A stretch of 64,000 nucleotides of DNA from Hominifimenecus microfluidus (GTDB lineage Bacteria; Bacillota; Clostridia; Lachnospirales; Lachnospiraceae). Shown one piece after another: positions 9,194-17,493 of the stretch. Each line of letters starts with the position of its first letter. Positions within the stretch are counted from its first letter, which is position 1. The stretch is taken from the NCBI GenBank assembly GCA_020687485.1, contig JAJEQR010000009.1:1-64000 (forward strand), in the 5' to 3' direction. The notes below the pieces were generated by a model that had not been told where the DNA came from, searched no databases, and saw nothing but the letters and a program-made list of their open reading frames with translations. A program made the position numbers and the translations under genes.

Positions 9194-9282
9194 GGATATG
9201 AAACACGAAAATTGCCCGGTTTCCGGCGGATTTTCATGAAAAATCAGGAAAAAATCATGAGAATCGGGTGGAAAAATGCACC

Positions 9283-9298
9283 TGGCATAGGAATTGCT
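9283..9298 (+). promoter_or_regulatory. Sigma-54 (-24/-12) promoter of the MFS gene
   Basis: TGGCAT at 9283-9288 and TTGC at 9294-9297 place the invariant GG and GC exactly 10 nt apart, matching the sigma-54 consensus TGGCAY-N5-TTGCW. It points toward the MFS gene at 9593, and a sigma-54 activator is encoded next door. Confidence 0.75.
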
Positions 9299-9592
9299 TT
9301 ATTTATAGGTAAGACCATATGGCACCCGCGAAGCGCCGGAAGGAGAAAATAATCAGACGAAAGCTTTTGAAAAGCGATATCTTAAAAGTGTTCTGCGGGC
9401 AACAAATTATTTCATAGAAGGGAGAGAAGACAGGCAAAAGAAAGACAAGACAGGCAAAAGAAAGGACAAAGGACAGAAGACTAAAAAACAGGCAGGCTTT
9501 TCGCAGAACAAACAACAGAAAGAAAAAGCAAACACAGAAGAAAAAAGAAAACAGAGCACGGTACATTGTGAGACAAAGGAGGAAAATCAGGT
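9299..9592 (+). other. Long purine-rich leader with a 20-bp tandem duplication
   Basis: The predicted transcript has a leader of about 280 nt that is almost free of U after 9410 and contains two adjacent copies of AAGACAGGCAAAAGAAAGAC (9427-9446 and 9447-9467, the second with one extra G). No strong hairpin and no ORF with SD were found. It ends with the SD AAAGGAGG before the MFS ATG. Confidence 0.5.
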
Positions 9593-10804
9593 ATGAGCGA
9601 AAAAGCGAATACAACAAAGAAAAACAAATTTTTTGAGATCGCCAACAAGAACTTTATCATGCTGTTCATTGCGTACACTGTAATCTGCGTGGCGCATTCC
9701 ATGACACAGGCGACCGCCAGTGCAGGCTGGAAGACCATGGGGATGGACATGAGCGTCATCGGTATCATTAGCGGTATCCAGGGCTGGGCGGCCTTCATCA
9801 TCCGTCCATTCTCCGCGCCGATCGTAGACCGCGGCAACAAGAAGAAAATCTATCTGTTCGCGGTAGGACTGTTCACCGTTGCGATCTTCATGTATGCGCA
9901 GAGTATGGTGAATACGGCATGGGCGGCGCCGACGAAGCTGATTCACGGCATCGCGTGGACCTTTATTTCCACGGTAACGGCTGTTACTCTGAGTGAGTAT
10001 GTTCCGAGAGAGGATTATGGAACAGCGCTCGGATTCTTCATGGTATCGCAGATGATCGCTTCTGCGATCTCTCAGCCCATAGCCTTCGCGCTGGCTGGAA
10101 AGTTCGGTTATCACACCATGTTCCTGATCTTCACGGTTGTTGCAGCAGTCGGCACGGCTCTGGTGCTGCTGACTTCCCCGACGAAGACGCCAGAGAGAAA
10201 GGGCGGCTCCATGTTCAGCGGTATCAAACTGAATAACCTGTTCGCCAAAGAGGCGATTATGCCCATGCTGATTAATGTGGCTTATCAGGGAACACGAAGT
10301 GGAATCACCGTATTTATGGCAGCATTCGCACTGGAGGAACTGGGACTGGAGAACATTGGACTATTTGCAACATTTGCATCCTTCACCGGCTGGGTGGCAA
10401 GACCCTTCCTGGGAAGCCTGCTGGATAAGAAGGGACCGAAGGCAACACTGATCACAGCCGGAATCTCCTTCTCCGCTGGTCTGCTGTGTCTGGCGATGGC
10501 ACAGAACCTGGCCATGTTCTGTATCGCCGGTATCCTGATCGGCTTCGGACAGAACGGTATCAGCCCGGTACTGATGGCAATCTCCATGCGAACCGTTCCG
10601 GAAGAGAGAAAAGCAGCCGGCAACTCCACGAACTATCTGGGTATGGATATCGGTTCCGCAGTAGCAGCGACCGCCGGCGGCTTCATGGTATCCGCCTTCG
10701 GCTATCGCTTGGGCTTTGCAGCATTCATCGTTCCGGTTATGCTGGCAACGGTAGTGGCAGCCTGGTATCTGGGACGTCTGGATAAGAAGGAGAAGGCGAA
10801 GTAA
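9593..10804 (+). CDS. MFS transporter
   Basis: A 403-aa major facilitator superfamily permease with about 12 predicted membrane segments. The loop between segments 2 and 3 carries RPFSAPIVDRGNKKK, resembling the MFS RPxxDRxG signature, and the second half repeats it as RPFLGSLLDKKGPK. This internal duplication is typical of drug/organic anion MFS carriers. It is the first gene after the sigma-54 promoter at 9283, with a strong SD. The substrate is unknown. Neighbouring hydrolases and a second carrier suggest uptake or efflux of an ester or organic acid handled by this cluster (inference). Confidence 0.85.
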   Translation: MSEKANTTKKNKFFEIANKNFIMLFIAYTVICVAHSMTQATASAGWKTMGMDMSVIGIISGIQGWAAFIIRPFSAPIVDRGNKKKIYLFAVGLFTVAIFMYAQSMVNTAWAAPTKLIHGIAWTFISTVTAVTLSEYVPREDYGTALGFFMVSQMIASAISQPIAFALAGKFGYHTMFLIFTVVAAVGTALVLLTSPTKTPERKGGSMFSGIKLNNLFAKEAIMPMLINVAYQGTRSGITVFMAAFALEELGLENIGLFATFASFTGWVARPFLGSLLDKKGPKATLITAGISFSAGLLCLAMAQNLAMFCIAGILIGFGQNGISPVLMAISMRTVPEERKAAGNSTNYLGMDIGSAVAATAGGFMVSAFGYRLGFAAFIVPVMLATVVAAWYLGRLDKKEKAK

Positions 10805-11015
10805 ATCTGAGAAAACATAGGAGAAAAACAGGAAAAACAAAGTAAAAAAACTGAATTTATGTTATATTTCTATAAGAACTGTGGACTTTGAAGTAAGTAA
10901 AAACGAAAAAGCAGAAAAATAAAGTCGGAAGCAACCTGCGAAAGAATCAGAACCAGATTCGAATCAGAAATGTGGAAGTAATGTAAAAGTCGGAATCAGG
11001 GCAGGGAAAATGCAG

Positions 11016-11059
11016 AAGAAATACAGAGGAAATACAGAAGAAATACAGAGGGGATACAG
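11016..11059 (+). repeat. Four 11-bp tandem repeats carrying the SD of the sigma-54 regulator
   Basis: AAGAAATACAG, AGGAAATACAG, AAGAAATACAG and AGGGGATACAG follow each other exactly at 11016, 11027, 11038 and 11049. The last unit supplies the GAGGGG SD for the gene starting at 11065. Slippage would change the leader length but not the reading frame. Confidence 0.65.
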
Positions 11060-11064
11060 ATCTT

Positions 11065-13029
11065 ATGGAAAACAGAGAACATTTGAAAGAAAAGAAAATT
11101 GCAATTATCACTTCGGATCTGCAGGGATCGGAGGCAGTAAGACAAGTACTTCACACGATGCACATCACCTGCCCGGTGATTTATTCCGGGCTGGGGGCGC
11201 TTCCGTCGACAGCGAAAGAGCAGGTACGCCGGGGAGCGGGCGTGATTATCGCCTTCGGCATGTTTGCCAAGATCGTGCGTCAGAACGTGGATGTGCCGGT
11301 AATCATGGTGGATATCTGTCCGGAAGACGTGCTTGATGGAATTTTGAAGGCGGCGGAGCTGGGACAGCGGATTGCGATCGTCGGCTTCCGTAAAGTTCTT
11401 CATGACGTCTTCCGCATCCGAAGCCTCCTGAATGTAGAGCTTCTGGATATTCCGACAGTGATGCCGGAAGAACTTCCGGAGGTGATCGCAGGATTGAAGA
11501 AGGATGATGTGCTGGTCGGCGGTTATTATCAGGCGGATCTGGCCAGACAGTACGGAATCTCCTGCGTGGTACTAAAGCCGCGCTACGAGGAGATCCGCAA
11601 GGCGATATCCATGGCCTGCAGTTACCTGGAAGGCCAGGACAGCACGCAGACAGCGGAGCCGTTCAATGCGGCGGAGTCTTCCGTCTACGCTTCCATCACG
11701 GTCGATCGCTTCGGCAGCATCATCATGATGAACCGGCTGGCATCCGAATATCTGGGAGTCAGCCAGCTGACGGCGGTATCTTTCTCCATGGAGGACGTCT
11801 GCCCGCAGTTTACGCGCGTTAAAGATGTGATCGCGAACCATCGCTCCTATATGAACCAGATCACGAAGATCGATGAAAAAACCTTTCTGTACCATGCGGA
11901 ACCAGTGGTGAACGGAGAGGAACTGCAGGGTGTTACAGTCACTTTCCAGGATGTAAACACCGTTTTGCGGGCGGAGGCAAGTATCCGCCGGAAGCTCACC
12001 GTTCCATCGAATCAGGCACAGTATAGTCTGGATCAGATCTTTGGACGTAGTGCTTCCATGACGCAGGTGCTGCGCCTGGCACTGAAGTATGCAAGTGTCG
12101 AGGAGACGGTGTTGATTTTGGGAGAGACCGGCGTAGGCAAAGAACTCTTCGCACAGGGGATTCACCAGGCCAGCGCCAGAAAGAAGGGGCCGTTCGTCGC
12201 CATCAATTGCGCGTCACTTCCGGAAAGCATCCTGGAAAGCGAGCTCTTCGGCTATGTAAAGGGAGCCTTCACCGGAGCGGATCGCGACGGCAAGCGCGGC
12301 CTGTTCGAGCAGGCGCACACAGGAACCATCTTCCTGGACGAGATCGGAGAGATTCCGATGGGGATTCAGGGAAAGCTGCTACGGGTTCTGCAGGAGCGGA
12401 CGATCCGCCGTGTCGGTGGAGAGAAATCCACGCCGGTCGATATCCGCGTGATCGCGGCGACGAACCGGGATCTGGTATGCATGGTGAAAGAGGGAAACTT
12501 CCGCAGTGATCTTTATTTTCGAATTAATGTGCTGGGACTGAAGATTCCGCCGCTGCGAGAGCGCCGGGACGATATTGTGCCGCTGGCGGAGGAGTTTCTG
12601 GCGGAAGCCTCTGTGAGAAATCACAGGGTATATTATTTCTCTGAAGAAGCGGAGGATCTGCTGCGGGAATATTCTTGGCCGGGCAATATCCGTGAACTTC
12701 AGAACATGGTGCGCCGCCTGACGGTAATCAGTGACGAGGAAGAGATCGGCGGAGGGCTGATCCGGGATTACATCGCTGAAAACCGGCGGCTGACCGAACC
12801 GGAAGAGGACAGCGGAGGCGCATGTCATCAAAACAGCAGGAAAGAAAAGTCCTGTCCAGCAGACATTTTGGATTCCAGGACGTCATATACCCTGGAGGAA
12901 GCACTTGCGGCAGCTGGCAACAACCGGAAGAAGGCAGCAGAGCTGATGGGAGTCAGCCGCGCAACCTTCTACCGGATGCTGGAACGGGAAGCCGCAGCAG
13001 GAAAAAATATTGGCGTAACAGAGCCTTGA
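11065..13029 (+). CDS. Sigma-54-dependent transcriptional activator with PrpR-type sensor
   Basis: A 654-aa enhancer-binding protein. Residues about 10-185 look like the PrpR_N sensor domain (IIAFGMFAKIVRQNVDVPV, ILKAAELGQRIAIVG). About 205-300 form a PAS domain. About 330-560 are the AAA+ sigma-54 module with Walker A GETGVGKE (353-360), the sigma-54-contacting GAFTGA loop (400-405) and Walker B IFLDEIGE. The C-terminus (about 610-645) is a Fis-type helix-turn-helix ending in GVSRATFYRML. It should activate the -24/-12 promoter at 9283 through the TGAGACA sites. PrpR_N regulators bind small organic effectors; the effector here is unknown. It follows the MFS gene by 260 nt on the same strand. 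Confidence 0.92.
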   Translation: MENREHLKEKKIAIITSDLQGSEAVRQVLHTMHITCPVIYSGLGALPSTAKEQVRRGAGVIIAFGMFAKIVRQNVDVPVIMVDICPEDVLDGILKAAELGQRIAIVGFRKVLHDVFRIRSLLNVELLDIPTVMPEELPEVIAGLKKDDVLVGGYYQADLARQYGISCVVLKPRYEEIRKAISMACSYLEGQDSTQTAEPFNAAESSVYASITVDRFGSIIMMNRLASEYLGVSQLTAVSFSMEDVCPQFTRVKDVIANHRSYMNQITKIDEKTFLYHAEPVVNGEELQGVTVTFQDVNTVLRAEASIRRKLTVPSNQAQYSLDQIFGRSASMTQVLRLALKYASVEETVLILGETGVGKELFAQGIHQASARKKGPFVAINCASLPESILESELFGYVKGAFTGADRDGKRGLFEQAHTGTIFLDEIGEIPMGIQGKLLRVLQERTIRRVGGEKSTPVDIRVIAATNRDLVCMVKEGNFRSDLYFRINVLGLKIPPLRERRDDIVPLAEEFLAEASVRNHRVYYFSEEAEDLLREYSWPGNIRELQNMVRRLTVISDEEEIGGGLIRDYIAENRRLTEPEEDSGGACHQNSRKEKSCPADILDSRTSYTLEEALAAAGNNRKKAAELMGVSRATFYRMLEREAAAGKNIGVTEP

Positions 13030-13076
13030 GACGTTAAATTCTTACGAAAAGACAGGAAAGAAAGGAAATCAGGAAA

Positions 13077-14375
13077 ATGACGAATACCATATTATTCTTC
13101 AGTGGTATACTGGCGGCTCTGATCCTGGGAAGCCGGCTGAAAATCAATATCGGACTGGTGGCGTTGGCTTTTGCCTTTGTTCTTGGAACGACGGCCGGAG
13201 GCCTGAGCGCGAACGGAGTGGTTGCCCTCTTCCCGGTCACGCTGTTCTTCAATTTCTTTCTTGCAACCTTCCTTTTTGGTTTTGCAGGAAAGAACGGAAC
13301 GCTGAAGCTTCTGGCGGCTCATCTGCTGTATGCCTGCCGCGGTGTTGGCTGGATGATGGGACTCCTGTTCTTCGCAGTTACGGTAATCGTGGCAGCGATG
13401 GGAGCCGGAGGATCGGCTCCGTTCTTTCTCTCGCCGATCTGCTTCGGTCTGGCCATGCAGGCGGGAATCGCTTCAATTCTCGTACCGCTGGCCGTATGGA
13501 CCGGTTCTATGGTCGGTGGAAGTGTACCGTGGACGGCAGGATACGCAACGAATATCGGGCAGCTGGAAATCTATTTTGACGCGGTGGCATCCAAAAGCTA
13601 TGTGATGAATTTCTTCACATTCCGCGCAGTTTTCTATACGATCCTCTATGTAGTTCTCTTCCTTGTCTTTCGTGGATGGAAGGCAAAGAAGCTGGAGACT
13701 GTCAGCCTGGAGAAGCCGGAGAGTTTCAATGCGAAGCAGAAGAAAACGCTGGCGATCATTCTGTTTACGATCGTGATGGTAATCGTGGGATCTCTCTTAC
13801 AGACTATGATCAAAGTTTCCTGGGCGGCACAGATCGGCAGGATCTGCAGCTTTCAGTTCCTGGCGGCGCTGGGAATCGTGATGAATATCTATTGGAAGAC
13901 GGCGGAGTATGACCGTGTCCTGAAAGAAGCCGTTCCGTGGGATACGCTGCTGATGCTGTCGCTGACCGGCATGTATATGGCGCTGGCGAACGCGCTGGGA
14001 GTTGTAACTTATATGTCTGATGTCCTTCAGAATCAGATCTCACCGGCACTGATCCTTCCGGGAATTGTGCTGGCGATGAGCGTGCTGAGTTTCTTCGTAT
14101 CCGGCGGCGTCATCATCCCGATGATGCTTCCGCTGCTGCAGATATTTGCTTCCGCTTCCGGAACATCGGTATCCATGATCTACTGCGCAGCCCAGATGGG
14201 ACTGACAGCCAGCAGCATCAGTCCGTTCTCACAGGGCGGAGCCGCCGCCCTGACCGGGTGTACGGATGAGAGTATTCGCCGGAAATTGATCCAGCAGCAG
14301 ACGATCCTGTCCGGCGTCTTCGCACTGGTGCTGTTCCTGCTGGCGATTCTCGGCGTCTTTGCGCTGGTAGAATGA
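13077..14375 (+). CDS. MatC-like / SLC13-type organic anion carrier
   Basis: A 432-aa integral membrane protein with about 11-12 hydrophobic segments and a re-entrant-looking GVIIPMMLPLLQIF stretch. The N-terminus (LKINIGLVALAFAFVLG...GLSA) resembles the MatC_N domain of dicarboxylate (malonate) carriers of the ion transporter superfamily. A C-terminal SISPFSQGGAAALTG motif is typical of SLC13/ArsB-type transporters. Probable role: sodium- or proton-coupled uptake of a dicarboxylate or similar acid. It starts 47 nt after the sigma-54 regulator and its stop overlaps the next start (ATGA), so translation is probably coupled. Confidence 0.75.
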   Translation: MTNTILFFSGILAALILGSRLKINIGLVALAFAFVLGTTAGGLSANGVVALFPVTLFFNFFLATFLFGFAGKNGTLKLLAAHLLYACRGVGWMMGLLFFAVTVIVAAMGAGGSAPFFLSPICFGLAMQAGIASILVPLAVWTGSMVGGSVPWTAGYATNIGQLEIYFDAVASKSYVMNFFTFRAVFYTILYVVLFLVFRGWKAKKLETVSLEKPESFNAKQKKTLAIILFTIVMVIVGSLLQTMIKVSWAAQIGRICSFQFLAALGIVMNIYWKTAEYDRVLKEAVPWDTLLMLSLTGMYMALANALGVVTYMSDVLQNQISPALILPGIVLAMSVLSFFVSGGVIIPMMLPLLQIFASASGTSVSMIYCAAQMGLTASSISPFSQGGAAALTGCTDESIRRKLIQQQTILSGVFALVLFLLAILGVFALVE

Positions 14376-16018
14376 GAAACAAGAAACAAATAGTGACAGG
14401 AGAAATATTTATAGGAGAAATATCATTGCAATACGTACCATATCAAAACGGCGTATTCCGGAAGGCTTTGCCGGATACGCAGGGCGTTCCCTCCGGAGCG
14501 ATTCTTCACTTTCTGAGGACGATGGAGACGCACCAGGTGGATATACAGAGTCTCTATATCTTCTGCAATGGATATGAGCTTGTCGGTGCGAACCGGAAGC
14601 CCTATACGGCGGATACACCGCGGCGGATTTATTCCGCAGCGAAAGCTCTGACCGGACTGGCCGTGCTCTTCGCCGTGCAGGAGGGACTGCTTTCCCTGGA
14701 TACCCGCATCGCGGAGCTCTTCCCTGAGCAGGTACCAGAAGTGGATTCGGAGGTACAGAAGCGCAGGATTGAAATGCTTACCATCCGCCATCTGATGACG
14801 ATGACGACCGGGCATGACCGGGATACTTTCCGGCCGATCTTGAACGGAACCCGCAGTGTGGAAGCATTCCTGCAGGAACCACTGGACTTTGAGCCGGGCA
14901 CACATTTTCTCTATAACAACGGTGTGCCTCACATCCTTGGAATGGCAGTAGAGCGTACCGCTGGTATGAACTACATCGAATATTTGCGGCCGCGCCTGCT
15001 GGAACCGTTGAAAATCTTCTGCACGGTTGAGAAAACAGAAAAAGGCGAGCTGGAGGGCTCCAGAACCGTTTGCACGGCGGAAGGATTCGCAAAGCTCACA
15101 CTGTTCTACCTGCAGGAGGGCATGTGGAACGGGCAGCAGCTGCTGGATCCTGCACTGGTTCGGGCAGCCGGATCGTATCAGGTACCTTCCGGTCGATGCA
15201 GCTCCATTTCCTTCATGCACGAAGACCAGTTCGCCGGGTATGGATACCAGGTGTGGCGGAATACGAGAGAAGGCTATCGCCTCGACGGCGGCCGGAGCCA
15301 GTTTGGTTTCATCTTCCCGGAGAAGAGTCTGGCCATCGTGTGCAACGCCATCGAGGAGGACAGCGGCCTGATCCCGCGTATCCTGTGGGAGACGATGTAT
15401 CCGGCGATTGCAGAGGCGGATGCGGAGGCGGCTTCCTGCGAAGGTTATCAAGCGCTGAATGAGTATCTGCAGGCGTGGTCCTGCTCTCCACATTTGGCTG
15501 GCCACCCGTATCAGCGGGATGACTACTACGACTGTCAGTACACACTGGAGGAAAATCCTTATGGGATCAAAGCTCTTTCCCTTCACTGGGAGAATGAAAA
15601 AAATGAAATGCAGAAAACGAATGAAGCAAATGAAAATCTTCCGGAGATTACACTGACCGCAGAAAACGGCACAGCCTGTACAGTTCGCTGCGGACTGCGC
15701 GGCGAATGGGAGGAGAACGAAGCCTTCCCGCCGATGCCGAGAGAGAACGACCGACTGAACCAGATCTTTGGAATCACAAAGCCTGTCTACCGGGTCAGCG
15801 GCGGCTGGGCGTCGGATTTCTGTTTCGTCTTCCAGGTGCGCGCGTCCGACTGGATGGATTACCACACCTTCTATTGCCGCTTCAACGGCGACCGGCTCAG
15901 CCTCTCAATCGAATCCAACATGGAGAAGCTCAGTCATATCCGAAAGCGGATTCCGATGAAGCCGCGCGAATACACCGACCGGCCGATCGAGGGAATCAGA
16001 AGCCTGCAAAATGTGTAA
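14372..16018 (+). CDS. Serine hydrolase, class C beta-lactamase fold
   Basis: A 548-aa protein with a beta-lactamase/transpeptidase-type hydrolase domain in the first 340 residues. The nucleophile motif S-x-x-K reads YSAAK (Ser near residue 89), the second motif is Y-x-N (YNNG), and DGGRSQFG may replace the third. The remaining 200 residues form a second beta-rich domain. No signal peptide, so the enzyme is probably cytosolic and more likely an esterase or peptidase than an antibiotic-resistance enzyme. ATG 14372 overlaps the upstream stop; an in-frame TTG at 14426 has a better SD (AGGAGA, 7 nt) and may be the true start. Confidence 0.8.
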   Translation: MRNKKQIVTGEIFIGEISLQYVPYQNGVFRKALPDTQGVPSGAILHFLRTMETHQVDIQSLYIFCNGYELVGANRKPYTADTPRRIYSAAKALTGLAVLFAVQEGLLSLDTRIAELFPEQVPEVDSEVQKRRIEMLTIRHLMTMTTGHDRDTFRPILNGTRSVEAFLQEPLDFEPGTHFLYNNGVPHILGMAVERTAGMNYIEYLRPRLLEPLKIFCTVEKTEKGELEGSRTVCTAEGFAKLTLFYLQEGMWNGQQLLDPALVRAAGSYQVPSGRCSSISFMHEDQFAGYGYQVWRNTREGYRLDGGRSQFGFIFPEKSLAIVCNAIEEDSGLIPRILWETMYPAIAEADAEAASCEGYQALNEYLQAWSCSPHLAGHPYQRDDYYDCQYTLEENPYGIKALSLHWENEKNEMQKTNEANENLPEITLTAENGTACTVRCGLRGEWEENEAFPPMPRENDRLNQIFGITKPVYRVSGGWASDFCFVFQVRASDWMDYHTFYCRFNGDRLSLSIESNMEKLSHIRKRIPMKPREYTDRPIEGIRSLQNV

Positions 16019-16091
16019 TACAGCAGGAGTTATCTATAACCGGAAATTTTGTGGAACATTTACCATTAATATTTAACAGGAGAAAGACCAT

Positions 16092-16949
16092 ATGCCGATT
16101 TTAAAAGTAAAAGAAATAGAGTTATACTATGAAGAATACGGGGAAGGAGAGCGCTATGTGATCCAGGCTCAACAGTTCATCAACAGCCACTTAAACTACG
16201 TGAAGGATCTGGCGGAGAAGGAGGGCTTCCACGGTTACATCATCCGCATCCGCGGCTACGCGCCGTCTACACTGATCACAGAAGATCTGGGCGAGAGCTG
16301 GTACGATGTATGGGCGCAGGATGTGTGCGACTTCGCGGACGCCATGGGAATTGATAAGTTCTTCTACACTGGACATTCGCACGGCGCCGGCATCGGCTGG
16401 CATCTGTGCGTGAACCATCCGGAGCGCCTGCGTGGCTTCTTTGCCAGCGCAGCAGGCCCGCATAAGAAGGACGGCCAGGCAACCGGCGGAGCCCGCATGG
16501 AGACCATCAACGCGGCGAAGAGCCGGGAGACCTGGGAGCCGTATGCGAAGAAGCAGGGCGCCTACTGCGCCAAGTATTTCGAGCGGGTGGAGAACGATCC
16601 TGTGATCGGCGAGGAGGCAAGAGCCGCCAGAGAGCAGATGATTCAGTTCTGGATTGATATGCCTGCCGTATCCGCTCTCTTAAATCCCCGCAAGCCCTTC
16701 CCGAAGTGCAAAACCGAGGAAGAGCTGATTGAAGTGTTAAAGAACATTCACGTTCCCACACTGATGCTCGGCGGTTCCGAGGACACCATCAGCGGCCCCG
16801 ACCTTATGGTGCGTACCCTGCGGGCCGTGGAGGATTCCAAGCTCATCATCTACCACGGCGCCGACCATGTCGATCTCCCGAACCGGTTCCGTGAGGAATA
16901 CGTGAAAGATATCGTGACCTTCTGCGAGGAGAGAGGGCTGCTGGAATAG
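16092..16949 (+). CDS. Alpha/beta hydrolase
   Basis: A 285-aa alpha/beta-hydrolase-fold enzyme. The nucleophile elbow is GHSHGAG (Ser near residue 98), the acid is probably the Asp after GGSED, and the catalytic His is in HGADHVDL near residue 258, as in carboxylesterases and carbon-carbon hydrolases. No signal peptide. The SD is AACAGGAGA; the gap to the serine hydrolase is 73 nt. It is last in the cluster and is followed by a terminator. Together with the preceding hydrolase and carriers it suggests intracellular cleavage of an imported ester or amide (inference). Confidence 0.85.
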   Translation: MPILKVKEIELYYEEYGEGERYVIQAQQFINSHLNYVKDLAEKEGFHGYIIRIRGYAPSTLITEDLGESWYDVWAQDVCDFADAMGIDKFFYTGHSHGAGIGWHLCVNHPERLRGFFASAAGPHKKDGQATGGARMETINAAKSRETWEPYAKKQGAYCAKYFERVENDPVIGEEARAAREQMIQFWIDMPAVSALLNPRKPFPKCKTEEELIEVLKNIHVPTLMLGGSEDTISGPDLMVRTLRAVEDSKLIIYHGADHVDLPNRFREEYVKDIVTFCEERGLLE

Positions 16950-16986
16950 CTCAGGAGAATATTGTTGTATTATATATGTACAGAAG

Positions 16987-17016
16987 GAGCAGTTCCAGAA
17001 GGGGCTGCTCTTTTTT
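16987..17016 (+). terminator. Intrinsic terminator after the hydrolase cluster
   Basis: GAGCAG (16987-16992) pairs with CTGCTC (17005-17010), the stem continuing as TTCC/GGGG, followed by six T residues. Confidence 0.8.
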
Positions 17017-17045
17017 GAGAATTAATAAAATATATGAAAAAACAC

Positions 17046-17082
17046 TTGAAGAGTGAAGATGAATGTGCTAAAGTAAAAACAG
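17046..17082 (+). promoter_or_regulatory. blaI promoter with shared operator-like motif
   Basis: TTGAAG (17046-17051) and TAAAGT (17069-17074) are 17 bp apart. The -10 lies within AATGTGCTAAAGTAAAAACAG (17062-17082), which matches 18 of 21 positions of the sequence covering the -10 of the secreted-protein gene (19027-19047). A repressor covering the -10 of both promoters is the simplest reading. Confidence 0.65.
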
Positions 17083-17115
17083 CAATAACTGAAAAAAAGT
17101 AAGAAGGTGATGATT

Positions 17116-17493
17116 ATGGAACTTACACTGGCACCGGCGGAAAGTCTCGTAATGCAATGCCTGTGGGAATCCGGAGCAGATTTAACCGTCTATGAGATCA
17201 CGGAGCGGCTGCATGAAGTCTACGGAAAGGATTACGCGAATAATGCGGTAGCAACCTTTATGACAGTATTGATGAAGAAGGGATTTGTCAGCCGTTACAA
17301 GAAGCATCATTCTCACCAGTATCACCCGGAGGTTACGTTGGATGAATTCCGCAACGCGCAGGTGAACAAGATGAAAAACCAGTGGTATCATGGTTCTGCA
17401 TCCGGAGTACTGGCTGCTCTGGTGGAGACAGATGATATATCACCGGAGGATCTGCAGAAGATGAAGGAACTGTTGGATGGATATAATTCTTGA
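17116..17493 (+). CDS. BlaI/MecI/CopY-family transcriptional repressor
   Basis: A 125-aa winged-helix repressor: the N-terminal half reads LAPAESLVMQCLWESG...ITERL...NNAVATFMTVLMKKGFVSRYK, the characteristic BlaI DNA-binding domain, followed by the C-terminal dimerisation helices. In BlaI systems the partner M56 protease triggers cleavage of the repressor near the domain junction. The start was set at ATG 17116 with AGAAGG 8 nt upstream; GTG 17107 and ATG 17110 are in frame. It overlaps the BlaR1-like gene by 17 nt. It probably represses its own promoter and the promoter at 19011. Confidence 0.9.
   Translation: MELTLAPAESLVMQCLWESGADLTVYEITERLHEVYGKDYANNAVATFMTVLMKKGFVSRYKKHHSHQYHPEVTLDEFRNAQVNKMKNQWYHGSASGVLAALVETDDISPEDLQKMKELLDGYNS

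Noticed and set aside
14372..16018. Beta-lactam resistance gene
   Set aside because: Despite SxxK and YxN motifs it has no export signal and an extra C-terminal domain; the motif set is shared by many esterases and peptidases.
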